Of a stretch of DNA of 5,143 nt, positions 1 to 5,143 are shown piece after piece. The notes beneath the pieces are model-generated. The model saw nothing but the letters and a program-made list of their open reading frames with translations, was not told the origin of the DNA and searched no databases. The translations under genes and the position numbers were made by a program. Location: the NCBI GenBank assembly GCA_043730365.1, contig JAYTKJ010000749.1, positions 1-5,143 on the forward strand, read 5' to 3'. The DNA is from VFZP01 sp043730365. Its GTDB lineage: Bacteria; Acidobacteriota; Terriglobia; Bryobacterales; Bryobacteraceae. Positions within the stretch are counted from its first letter, which is position 1. Each line of letters begins with the position of its first letter.

Positions 1-980
1 GTCTCGGCCGCCCACGGCGTCACCCGCGCCGCGCCTTCGTTGAGAATCCGCGCCAGATACGCCTGGTCACCCGTGATCTCGCGATACCGCTGTTGGAACG
101 GCTCCAGGTGCGAGACCACCATCTCGGCCACCTGCTTCTTGAAATCCCCGTACCGCATCCCGGCAAAGTGCTGTTTCACCTTGTCGTCGGGCCACTCGCT
201 GAACGCCTGGAAGATCCCCAGCAGGTTTGCGACGCCATCGCCTGGGGCCTCGACATTCACGCCCGGTTCGGCGTCCGTCACCGCGCGCATGATCTTCTTG
301 CGGATCAACTCCGGTGGATCCAGCAGCGCGATCGCGTGCCCGGAGCCCGCCGTGGACTTGCTCATCTTCTTCGTTGGATCGTCCAGCCCCATCACGCGCG
401 CGCCCACGCTCGGCAGCTTGGTCTGCGGCACCACAAACGTCTCGCCATAGAGCGAGTTGAAGCGCTCGGCAATATCGCGCGTCAGCTCCAGATGCTGCGC
501 CTGATCGTCGCCCACCGGCACGATCGCGGCGTTGTAGAGCAGGATGTCGGCGGCCATCAGCACCGGATATTGCAGCAACCCGTCGCCCACGCTGCCCAAC
601 TGGTCGTCCTTGCCCGCTTCGGCTTTGCCCCTGATCGCCTCCGCCTTGCCCTTGAACTGGGTCATCCGGTAGAGCCAGCCGATCGGCGTCACACAGGTGA
701 GAAACCAGGCCAGCTCGGCATGCGCGGGCACGGCGGACTGCACAATGAGCGATGCCGCTTTCGGATCGATCCCGGCCGCCAGGAACAGCCCGGCGATCTC
801 GATTATCTTGGCGCGCAGCTCCTCCGGCTTCTGATACGCCGTGATCGCGTGGAGATCCACGACGCAGAAAATGCACTCATAATCGTGCTGCAAGCGGACG
901 AAATTCCGGATCGCTCCCAGGTAGTTTCCTATGTGGAGATTGCCGGTTGGCTGTACGCCGGAGAAGACTCGTGCTTTCAT
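1..980 (-). CDS. trpS: Tryptophanyl-tRNA synthetase (TrpRS), C-terminus cut by window edge
   Basis: Cytoplasmic class I aminoacyl-tRNA synthetase that activates tryptophan with ATP and charges tRNA-Trp. The minus frame is open from ATG 980-978 to the window edge, giving 326 complete codons. The N-terminus MKARVFSGVQPTGNLHIGNY carries the HIGH-type signature HIGN at residues 16-19. The tryptophan-pocket region follows (QYPVLMAADILLY, 137-149, then VGDDQ, 156-160, and HLELTRDIAERFN, 163-175), and KMSKS is at 205-209 within DPTKKMSKS. MTQFKGKAE near 106-114 is also typical of TrpRS. Bacterial TrpRS is usually about 325-345 residues, so only a few residues and the stop should lie outside. The start is fixed by alignment to the family N-terminus. 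No strong Shine-Dalgarno sequence precedes it, only a weak purine run (GATAAGAAGA). The gene diverges from the methyltransferase gene and their 5' ends overlap, so its promoter must lie inside that coding sequence. Identity is secure. Confidence 0.97.
   Translation of the reverse strand, partial: MKARVFSGVQPTGNLHIGNYLGAIRNFVRLQHDYECIFCVVDLHAITAYQKPEELRAKIIEIAGLFLAAGIDPKAASLIVQSAVPAHAELAWFLTCVTPIGWLYRMTQFKGKAEAIRGKAEAGKDDQLGSVGDGLLQYPVLMAADILLYNAAIVPVGDDQAQHLELTRDIAERFNSLYGETFVVPQTKLPSVGARVMGLDDPTKKMSKSTAGSGHAIALLDPPELIRKKIMRAVTDAEPGVNVEAPGDGVANLLGIFQAFSEWPDDKVKQHFAGMRYGDFKKQVAEMVVSHLEPFQQRYREITGDQAYLARILNEGAARVTPWAAE
959..966 (+). promoter_or_regulatory. Shine-Dalgarno-like site supporting GTG 971 start
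   Basis: CGGAGAAG contains GGAG (960-963), seven bases before GTG 971. It supports that start of the methyltransferase gene and lies inside the 5' end of trpS on the other strand. A rival GGAG at 935-938 sits eight bases before TTG 947, so the choice is a preference, not proof. Confidence 0.45.
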
Positions 981-2206
981 GTAGAGGGGGTCTTCTTATC
1001 GTAAGCGAAGTCCGGATCGAAAAACTCGTGTACGGCGGCGATGCGCTGGGCCGTGCCGAAGGGCGCGTGGTCATGACGCCGTTGGCACTGCCTGGTGAAC
1101 TGGTGCGGATCGAGGTGTCGAGCGACAAACCTCAATTGATTCGCGGCCGCGTAGCCGAGGTGATGGAGCCTTCGCCGGAGCGGATTGCGGCGCGCTGCCC
1201 GCACTTCGGGCGCTGTGGCGGCTGCCAATATCAGCATGCCGGCTACGAATACCAAGTGGCGCAGAAGGCTGAAATCCTGCGCGAGGTCCTACGGCGCATC
1301 GGGCACCTCGAGCTCGAAGCCCCGATTCAAACCGTGGCCGCCGACCCATGGGCCTACCGCAATCGCATCCAACTCCACTTCGCCGATCGACGCATGGGAT
1401 TCCACGCGGCTGGCTCACACGACATTGAGGCCATTCAATCCTGCGACGTCGCTTCGCCGCGCCTGCAGGAGGCCATCAAGACTCTGCGCGACATGAAGCG
1501 TTCGCCTCGCTGGCCTCGCTTCATTCGCACGCTGGAGCTCTTCACCAACGAGACCGAGGTGCAGGTCAACGTCCTCGATTCGGGTGCGCAGCACGTCAAC
1601 CGCGGCTTCTTTGCGTGGCTCGCCGAGGCGATGCCCGTGGCGCAGGTGCAGGCGCCGGCGCTCGACTACCAGTCCGCCGAGTACAGTTTCCGCGTCAGCC
1701 ACAAGTCCTTCTTCCAGATCAACCGGCTGCTGGTGGAGCGCCTGGTCGAGGTGGCGCTTGAAGGCGCCGCCGGCAACGCCGCGCTCGATCTCTACGCCGG
1801 AGTCGGGTTGTTCTCGCTGCCGCTCGCCAAGCGTTTCCGCAGCATCACGGGCGTGGAAGCGGTCACCAGCGCTACGGCCGATCTGACCTATAACGCTGAG
1901 CGCCACGGGCTCACGGTGACGGTGGTGAAGGCGCGCACCGAAGACTTCCTGGAGAAAGTGAAGACGACGCCCGATTTTGTGCTGGCCGATCCTCCGCGCA
2001 TGGGTCTGGGCAAAGACGCCGTGGCTGAGCTGGTCCGCATCGCCCCGCCCCGCATCCATTTGGTCAGTTGCGATCCGCCTACGCTCGCCCGGGATGTGGA
2101 GGGCCTGGTGGCAGGCGGCTATCGCGTGGAAGGGGTCACGATGATCGATCTGTTCCCCCAAACGAGCCACATTGAGGCGGTGGCGAGGCTCGTTCGCGCC
2201 TCCTGA
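971..2206 (+). CDS. rlmD: TRAM-domain [4Fe-4S] RNA (uracil-C5)-methyltransferase, RlmD/TrmA family
   Basis: SAM-dependent enzyme forming 5-methyluridine in RNA, in RlmD's case at a conserved uridine of 23S rRNA. Numbering is from GTG 971 (411 aa). A TRAM RNA-binding domain (VRIEKLVYGGDALGR onward) fills about residues 12-68. Iron-sulfur ligands are C76, C82, C85 (CX5CX2C) and C158, matching E. coli RlmD spacing. The uracil-pocket motif FFQIN has Q249. SAM motif I is DLYAGVGLFSL (273-283), followed by acidic E296. DPPR is at 340-343, the nucleophile Cys is C367 in VSCDPPTLARD, and the general base is E402 in TSHIE. The 35-residue gap from nucleophile to base equals that of E. coli RlmD. The start is uncertain: GTG 971 has GGAG at 960-963, seven bases upstream, while TTG 947 (419 aa) has GGAG at 935-938. 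Family alignment needs only the part from about 998. The catalytic family is sure; the target base (RlmD, RlmC or dual-specificity RlmCD) is not proven by sequence. Confidence 0.93.
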   Translation: MLSCRGGLLIVSEVRIEKLVYGGDALGRAEGRVVMTPLALPGELVRIEVSSDKPQLIRGRVAEVMEPSPERIAARCPHFGRCGGCQYQHAGYEYQVAQKAEILREVLRRIGHLELEAPIQTVAADPWAYRNRIQLHFADRRMGFHAAGSHDIEAIQSCDVASPRLQEAIKTLRDMKRSPRWPRFIRTLELFTNETEVQVNVLDSGAQHVNRGFFAWLAEAMPVAQVQAPALDYQSAEYSFRVSHKSFFQINRLLVERLVEVALEGAAGNAALDLYAGVGLFSLPLAKRFRSITGVEAVTSATADLTYNAERHGLTVTVVKARTEDFLEKVKTTPDFVLADPPRMGLGKDAVAELVRIAPPRIHLVSCDPPTLARDVEGLVAGGYRVEGVTMIDLFPQTSHIEAVARLVRAS

Positions 2207-2254
2207 TCATTGCGAACTGGTGGTGGATTTCGGCCAACTTGATCGCTAGGAGCC

Positions 2255-2278
2255 AGGGGCCCGCCCAGCGCGGCCCCT
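2255..2278 (+). terminator. GC-rich stem-loop after the methyltransferase gene, possible terminator
   Basis: AGGGGCC (2255-2261) pairs with GGCCCCT (2272-2278). Two further pairs (G2263-C2271, C2264-G2270) extend the stem past a bulged C2262, leaving a 5-base loop. It starts 49 bases after the methyltransferase stop. No T-run follows (CATTCCAAAG), so it is not a classical intrinsic terminator. It could act as a weak or factor-assisted terminator, or as an RNA 3'-end stabiliser. It divides the two plus-strand genes and suggests they are separate transcription units. Confidence 0.4.
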
Positions 2279-2339
2279 CATTCCAAAGCATTTGTCGTTT
2301 GGCGAGCAAGTTGCCTTTTAGGGTGTGGGTATCACGACA

Positions 2340-3368
2340 ATGAAAAACACCATCACCCTTACACTTCTGGCGACTTCCGTCCTGGCCTTCCCCGCCTTTG
2401 GCCAGGGTCAGGACCCCGATCAGGCCGCTCCGCCTGCCGCTGCGGCGCCTGCTCAAGAGCCTGCTGCTTCTACCTCTGCTCCTGCAACCGGCGGGGGTTG
2501 GCGGCGCGTTGGCGAAGCCCAGCCGCGAGATGAATTCGGCCAACTCCCCAGCACCTCGCGCGCGCCGCCGCAGATGAATACGCCGGCGCCCTCGCAATTG
2601 ATTATCCCGGCCGGCACGTGGATCAAGATTCGCGTGGACCAGCCTCTGTCCAGTGACCGGAACAACGCCGGCGATTCCTTCTCGGCGACACTTGCGCAGC
2701 CGTTGATCGCCGACGGCTTTGTCGTAGCACGCCGCGGTCAAACCGTGGAAGGGCGGGTCTCGGAGGCCGTCAAGGCCGGCCGCGCCAAAGGAACGTCGAG
2801 GCTCGGAATCGAGTTGACGCAGATGGGCCTGGTGGACGGCCGGCAATTGCCGCTGCGCACCGAGCTCATGGAATACTCAGGCGGCACGTCGGTTGGGCGT
2901 GACCTTGCCGCTGCCGGTACCGTCACCGGAACGGGCGCGACCATCGGCGCCGTAGCCGGTGGTGGCGTTGGTGCTGCGATTGGAGCCGCGGTCGGCGCTG
3001 CCGCCTCAGGCATTGGCGTCCTGACGACGCGCGGCCGGGCTACGGAAGTCTACCCCGAAGCCGAGGTTACTTTCCGCACCATGGCGCCGATAACGATCTC
3101 GACAGACCGTGCCGCGCAGGCCTTCACATCGGTGCGCCAGGAAGATTTTGAGCCCAGACTCCAGCAACGGCGGTCGACGACGATCGTCCGGAATGGACTT
3201 GTCTATCCGTACTATGGCGGTGGCTACTGGGGCGGCAACTACTGGGGCGGTTATAGCCCGTTCTGGGGCCCAAGCTTCTCCTTCTACTCGACGCGGCGAT
3301 TCGGCTATGGCTACGGCGGCGGATTCCGGGGAGGCTACCGCGGCGGTGGGTTCCGAGGCCATCGATAG
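2340..3368 (+). CDS. Secreted glycine-zipper protein with Gly/Tyr/Arg-rich C-terminal tail, function unknown
   Basis: I recognise the architecture but no biochemical function. From ATG 2340 it is 342 aa. The start gives a clean Sec signal peptide (MKNTITLTLLATSVLAFPAFG) with a likely cut after AFG at residue 21. GTG 2325 would only add five residues in front of it. Residues 22-85 are a Pro/Ala/Ser-rich linker. Residues about 87-180 form a predicted beta-rich domain (IPAGTWIKIRVDQPL, GDSFSATLAQPL, VVARRGQTVEGRVSEA), a pattern I associate with acidobacterial exported proteins. Residues about 194-228 are a glycine zipper (GTGATIGAVAGGGVGAAIGA and onward) that may insert into or pack against membrane. 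A short strand follows (EVTFR). The tail from about 290 is rich in Gly, Tyr, Trp and Arg (YWGG repeats, then RGG-like FRGGYRGGGFRGHR). No cysteines are seen. It probably acts in the periplasm or outer membrane. The ribosome-binding site is weak (a G-rich run near 2321-2329). The stem-loop upstream suggests its own promoter. Confidence 0.85.
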   Translation: MKNTITLTLLATSVLAFPAFGQGQDPDQAAPPAAAAPAQEPAASTSAPATGGGWRRVGEAQPRDEFGQLPSTSRAPPQMNTPAPSQLIIPAGTWIKIRVDQPLSSDRNNAGDSFSATLAQPLIADGFVVARRGQTVEGRVSEAVKAGRAKGTSRLGIELTQMGLVDGRQLPLRTELMEYSGGTSVGRDLAAAGTVTGTGATIGAVAGGGVGAAIGAAVGAAASGIGVLTTRGRATEVYPEAEVTFRTMAPITISTDRAAQAFTSVRQEDFEPRLQQRRSTTIVRNGLVYPYYGGGYWGGNYWGGYSPFWGPSFSFYSTRRFGYGYGGGFRGGYRGGGFRGHR

Positions 3369-3400
3369 CTGGCCAGCCGCTGTTATCTCCCATCCAACAA

Positions 3401-3433
3401 GGGGTCACGAACAAACAGGTTGTTCGTGACCCC
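3401..3433. repeat. Perfect 14-bp inverted repeat, REP-like palindrome or bidirectional terminator
   Basis: GGGGTCACGAACAA (3401-3414) and TTGTTCGTGACCCC (3420-3433) are exact reverse complements around the 5-base loop ACAGG. The hairpin begins 33 bases after the stop of the secreted-protein gene, on the far side of which lies the vapBC relic. On the plus strand no T-run follows. On the minus strand the stem is followed by TTGTTGG, slightly more terminator-like. Two readings are open: a transcription terminator for converging units, or one copy of a dispersed extragenic palindrome. The perfect, symmetrical stem in an otherwise decayed region suits a mobile or REP-type element, but copy number cannot be judged from one window. 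Confidence 0.7.
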
Positions 3434-3466
3434 AATCGGCATTTGCAGCGGCGCGCGGCACGACGG

Positions 3467-3696
3467 CTACGTCACGAGGTTGCCCTTGCCAAACCGCCGC
3501 CAGGCCCGGCTCGCCAGATCAAATTGGGCGGCATTAAGAGGAACGATTTCTATCTGAGCCCGGTACAGAAGCAAGTCCAGTTCACGCCTCCATCACCATG
3601 GAAGTCTCGAGTGCGTTCAGTGCCGACCGGAGCCGCATCGGGCTCGTTTCAATCGAGTCGATAGATGGCAGTTGACTCGGATGAATCGATGACCAC
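3467..3696 (-). pseudogene. Decayed vapC toxin (PIN-domain ribonuclease), frameshifted and C-terminally truncated
   Basis: Intact VapC toxins are PIN-domain RNases that cut tRNA or rRNA. This copy can be read only by joining three minus-strand frames. GTG 3696 opens VVIDSSESTAIYRLD, the VapC first strand with its conserved Asp, then TGA at 3651-3649; the same frame continues NEPDA. A second frame (3650-3585) gives MRLRSALNALETSMVMEA, with the second conserved acid in ALE, and ends in TGA. A third frame (3586-3467) gives RELDLLLYRAQIEIVP, then LNAAQFDLASRAWRRFGKG, and ends in TAG at 3469-3467. The normal continuation (LNFGDC with the third catalytic acid, then AYALAK and LLFKGDDF) is absent. 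The remnant cannot make an active nuclease. GTG 3696 lies two bases after the vapB stop, the usual tight operon spacing. Identity is from remembered family sequence; frames and stops are read directly. Confidence 0.8.
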
Positions 3697-3698
3697 TG

Positions 3699-3878
3699 TT
3701 ATCCCGCTGCCGGAACCCCGTGCTGGTCATATCCAATGATCTCGTCGGCGGAGCGGGTGTCGAGATCGGGTAGCGCAGCGCAGCGTTGGCTAATCGCACG
3801 AAGCTCTTCTCCCAAACTCGCACCTCGAGTTGTCTACCGGTTTCGCGTCTGAATTCGTTCGGCAAGGCGTTGAGAACC
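3699..3878 (-). pseudogene. Decayed vapB antitoxin, N-terminus lost and in-frame stop
   Basis: VapB antitoxins bind DNA through an N-terminal ribbon-helix-helix or similar domain and inhibit VapC with the C-terminal part. The minus strand here reads GSQRLAERIQTRNR, TAG at 3836-3834, then TTRGASLGEELRAISQRCAA and LPDLDTRSADEIIGYDQHGV before PAAG and TAA at 3701-3699. RCAALPDLDTRSADEI followed by GYDxHG is the C-terminal signature of the Rv0623-like VapB family. Such antitoxins are usually about 80 aa. The first 35-40 residues, including the DNA-binding part and any start codon, are missing, and the frame runs back to within about 22 bases of the receptor stop at 3901. With the internal TAG this cannot yield a normal antitoxin. 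It precedes the vapC relic as in a standard vapBC operon. Confidence 0.8.
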
Positions 3879-3900
3879 TACATAGATTCTACCCGCACGA

Positions 3901-5143
3901 TCAGAACCGGTACTTCAAGCCGAACTGCATTTCGCGATTGTTGACCACCGTGGATGTGATCTGGCCAAACGTGGCGCTACCGAGCGTCCGGTCCGGTCCG
4001 CTTAGCTGAGGAGTATTCAGGAAGTTGAAGGACTCCCATCGGAACTGTATCTTGTGTCCCTCGCGAATCTGGAATTCCTTGAAGAGGGCGAAGTCCAGGG
4101 TCTTGGTGGCCGGAGCCTCGATCGTTCCCGTGCCGACGTTGCCATAGCCCTTGGTGCCCGGCAGGAACAAGCCTTCCCCGGTGGAACCCTCAAACTTGGC
4201 GCGAACGTAAGCACTGGTGTCAAACCACTTGGTTGGCGAGCGGTTATCCCAGACGCGCTGAGCCACCGCGCCCGCGACCACGTAAGGCCGGGGGTTGCTC
4301 TGCGCACCGGTATTCTGTGAGTCGCCATTCTGATTGATCGTCACGGGCAGGCCGGACTGCAGCACCGCGATGCCATTCATTGACCAGCCGCCCAGAATGA
4401 ATCCCTTGACGCCTTTGGCATTGCGCATCCAAGGCACCTCATAGATGCTGCTCCAGACGAAGCGCAGGCGCTGATCGATGTTGGACCGGCCGTAGTCGGC
4501 CCGGCGATTGCGCGGATTCTGGACCACATTCTGGCCAAACCCAGCGCCTTCATTGGCTCCGTAGGCGATCGACATCGCTTTCTGATAGGTGAAGGCGCCG
4601 TTGAGGGTCAAGCCCTTGGCGAAGCGCTTTTCCACGCGGGATTGCAGCGCATTGTAGTTACTGCTGGCCCAAGTCTCAAGCCGCCGGATGGTACCAAAAG
4701 GTAGCAGCGTGTTGGTATCCCTGGAATCGACATAGAACGGGAAGGGGCGGCGTGCTTGTACCGCACCTGGCCCGGGGTCCGGATTGTTCCAATTAGGCAC
4801 CGTATTCTCAAGATTGGATCCGGCGCTGCCCACGTAGCCAACCGCCGTAACCCAATTGCTGCCCCAGCTCTTTTCTATCTCCGAAGACCATTGCCAGATG
4901 TGGTTGTTCTTGTAGTTGGAACGCCCGTTGTCTTGCAAGTATCCCAGCATCACCAGTGCTACCGGAGTTCCTGTAACCGGCGCGCCGGCAAAAGGATTCT
5001 GAATGGTCGCGGTCGGCCGATTCCGGTCATTCTGGAAGACGAAGGAGCCGGAGAACGGTGGGTTCAAGCTCATGATGCTGAAGTTATTGGTCTGCTGGGC
5101 GTTGAAGAAGTTACCGGCGCCGATTCGCAGCACCGCGGTGTTG
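3901..5143 (-). CDS. Oar-like TonB-dependent receptor, C-terminal part (5' end outside window)
   Basis: Outer-membrane beta-barrel of the large receptor family common in Acidobacteriota, usually about 1,000-1,200 aa with an N-terminal carboxypeptidase-regulatory-like domain and a plug. Only the last 413 residues are here. The frame is open to the window edge, beginning NTAVLRIGAGNFF, so no start is visible. Family-typical barrel stretches are IWQWSSEIEKSW followed by VTAVGYVGSAGSNLE, YNALQSRVEKRFAKGLTLNG, RADYGRSNIDQRLRFVWSS followed by YEVPW, and GGWSMNGIAVLQSGLPVTI. The C-terminal block FNFLNTPQLSGPDRTLG, then FGQITSTV, ends in FGLKYRF. The terminal aromatic residue fits the Bam insertion signal. 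Stop TGA is at 3903-3901. The family is thought to import large ligands such as plant-derived glycans or peptides, but the substrate cannot be told from the barrel. Downstream lies the vapB relic, with no clear terminator between. No frame defects are visible. Confidence 0.9.
   Translation of the reverse strand, partial: NTAVLRIGAGNFFNAQQTNNFSIMSLNPPFSGSFVFQNDRNRPTATIQNPFAGAPVTGTPVALVMLGYLQDNGRSNYKNNHIWQWSSEIEKSWGSNWVTAVGYVGSAGSNLENTVPNWNNPDPGPGAVQARRPFPFYVDSRDTNTLLPFGTIRRLETWASSNYNALQSRVEKRFAKGLTLNGAFTYQKAMSIAYGANEGAGFGQNVVQNPRNRRADYGRSNIDQRLRFVWSSIYEVPWMRNAKGVKGFILGGWSMNGIAVLQSGLPVTINQNGDSQNTGAQSNPRPYVVAGAVAQRVWDNRSPTKWFDTSAYVRAKFEGSTGEGLFLPGTKGYGNVGTGTIEAPATKTLDFALFKEFQIREGHKIQFRWESFNFLNTPQLSGPDRTLGSATFGQITSTVVNNREMQFGLKYRF

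Noticed and set aside
67..876. Long minus-strand frame (269 residues) and the plus-strand 303-residue frame at 93-1004
   Set aside because: Both are GC-rich shadows of trpS. The real trpS frame is a different minus frame running off the left edge, with HIGN and KMSKS in place.
998..1003. TACGAT on the minus strand as a -10 box for trpS
   Set aside because: No convincing -35 box at the right distance, and the leader would be only about ten bases long.
2292..2320. Possible promoter TTGTCG, 17 bases, CTTTTA before the secreted-protein gene
   Set aside because: The -10 match is poor, and such chance pairs are expected in any 100-base gap.
3652..3662. Short palindrome ATCGAGTCGAT
   Set aside because: Only 5-bp arms, and it lies within the vapC remnant coding sequence; likely chance.
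3443..3664. Plus-strand 73-residue open frame
   Set aside because: Arg/Pro-rich, no recognisable domain, no good ribosome-binding site, and antisense to the vapC relic. It is a chance frame.
3617..3865. Minus-strand 82-residue open frame
   Set aside because: It is in the wrong frame across the vapB/vapC relic. The recognisable residues lie in the neighbouring frame, so this is a shadow.
3871..3888. Imperfect palindrome AGAACCTACATAGATTCT after the TonB-receptor gene
   Set aside because: It has a mismatch and too tight a loop with no T-run, so it is not a credible terminator.
1..5143. CRISPR array, tRNA or rRNA gene, intact insertion sequence, new defence system
   Set aside because: No regularly spaced repeats, tRNA-like cloverleaf or transposase frame was seen. 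The only defence- or stress-related locus is the decayed vapBC.

Overview
The window looks like ordinary chromosomal DNA of an Acidobacteriota bacterium, probably in or near the Solibacteres/Bryobacterales. This rests on three things: GC-rich coding sequence, the long Oar-like TonB-dependent receptor typical of that phylum, and a secreted glycine-zipper protein of a type I associate with acidobacterial genomes. The placement is inferred from protein style, not from a marker-gene comparison.

Layout: (1) Positions 1-980, minus strand: trpS, tryptophanyl-tRNA synthetase, cut by the window edge only a few residues before its expected C-terminus. (2) Positions about 971-2206, plus strand: a complete TRAM-domain, [4Fe-4S] RNA m5U methyltransferase of the RlmD/TrmA family. 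It diverges from trpS, and the 5' ends of the two genes overlap. (3) Positions 2340-3368, plus strand: a secreted protein with a beta-rich domain, a glycine zipper and a Gly/Tyr/Arg-rich tail. A GC-rich stem-loop lies in the gap before it. (4) Positions 3369-3900: no intact gene. The stretch holds a perfect 14-bp palindrome (3401-3433) and, on the minus strand, the decayed remains of a vapBC toxin-antitoxin operon. (5) Positions 3901-5143, minus strand: the C-terminal part of an Oar-like TonB-dependent receptor running off the right edge.

The first two genes serve translation (tRNA charging and RNA modification). The third acts in or beyond the cell envelope, and the last encodes an outer-membrane beta-barrel. 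They do not form one pathway. The most informative observation is the vapBC relic. It has no open frame of its own, but pieced together across frames it shows the VapB C-terminal half and roughly the first two thirds of VapC, with internal stops, frameshifts and both outer ends missing. I see no evidence of a new intact system here.
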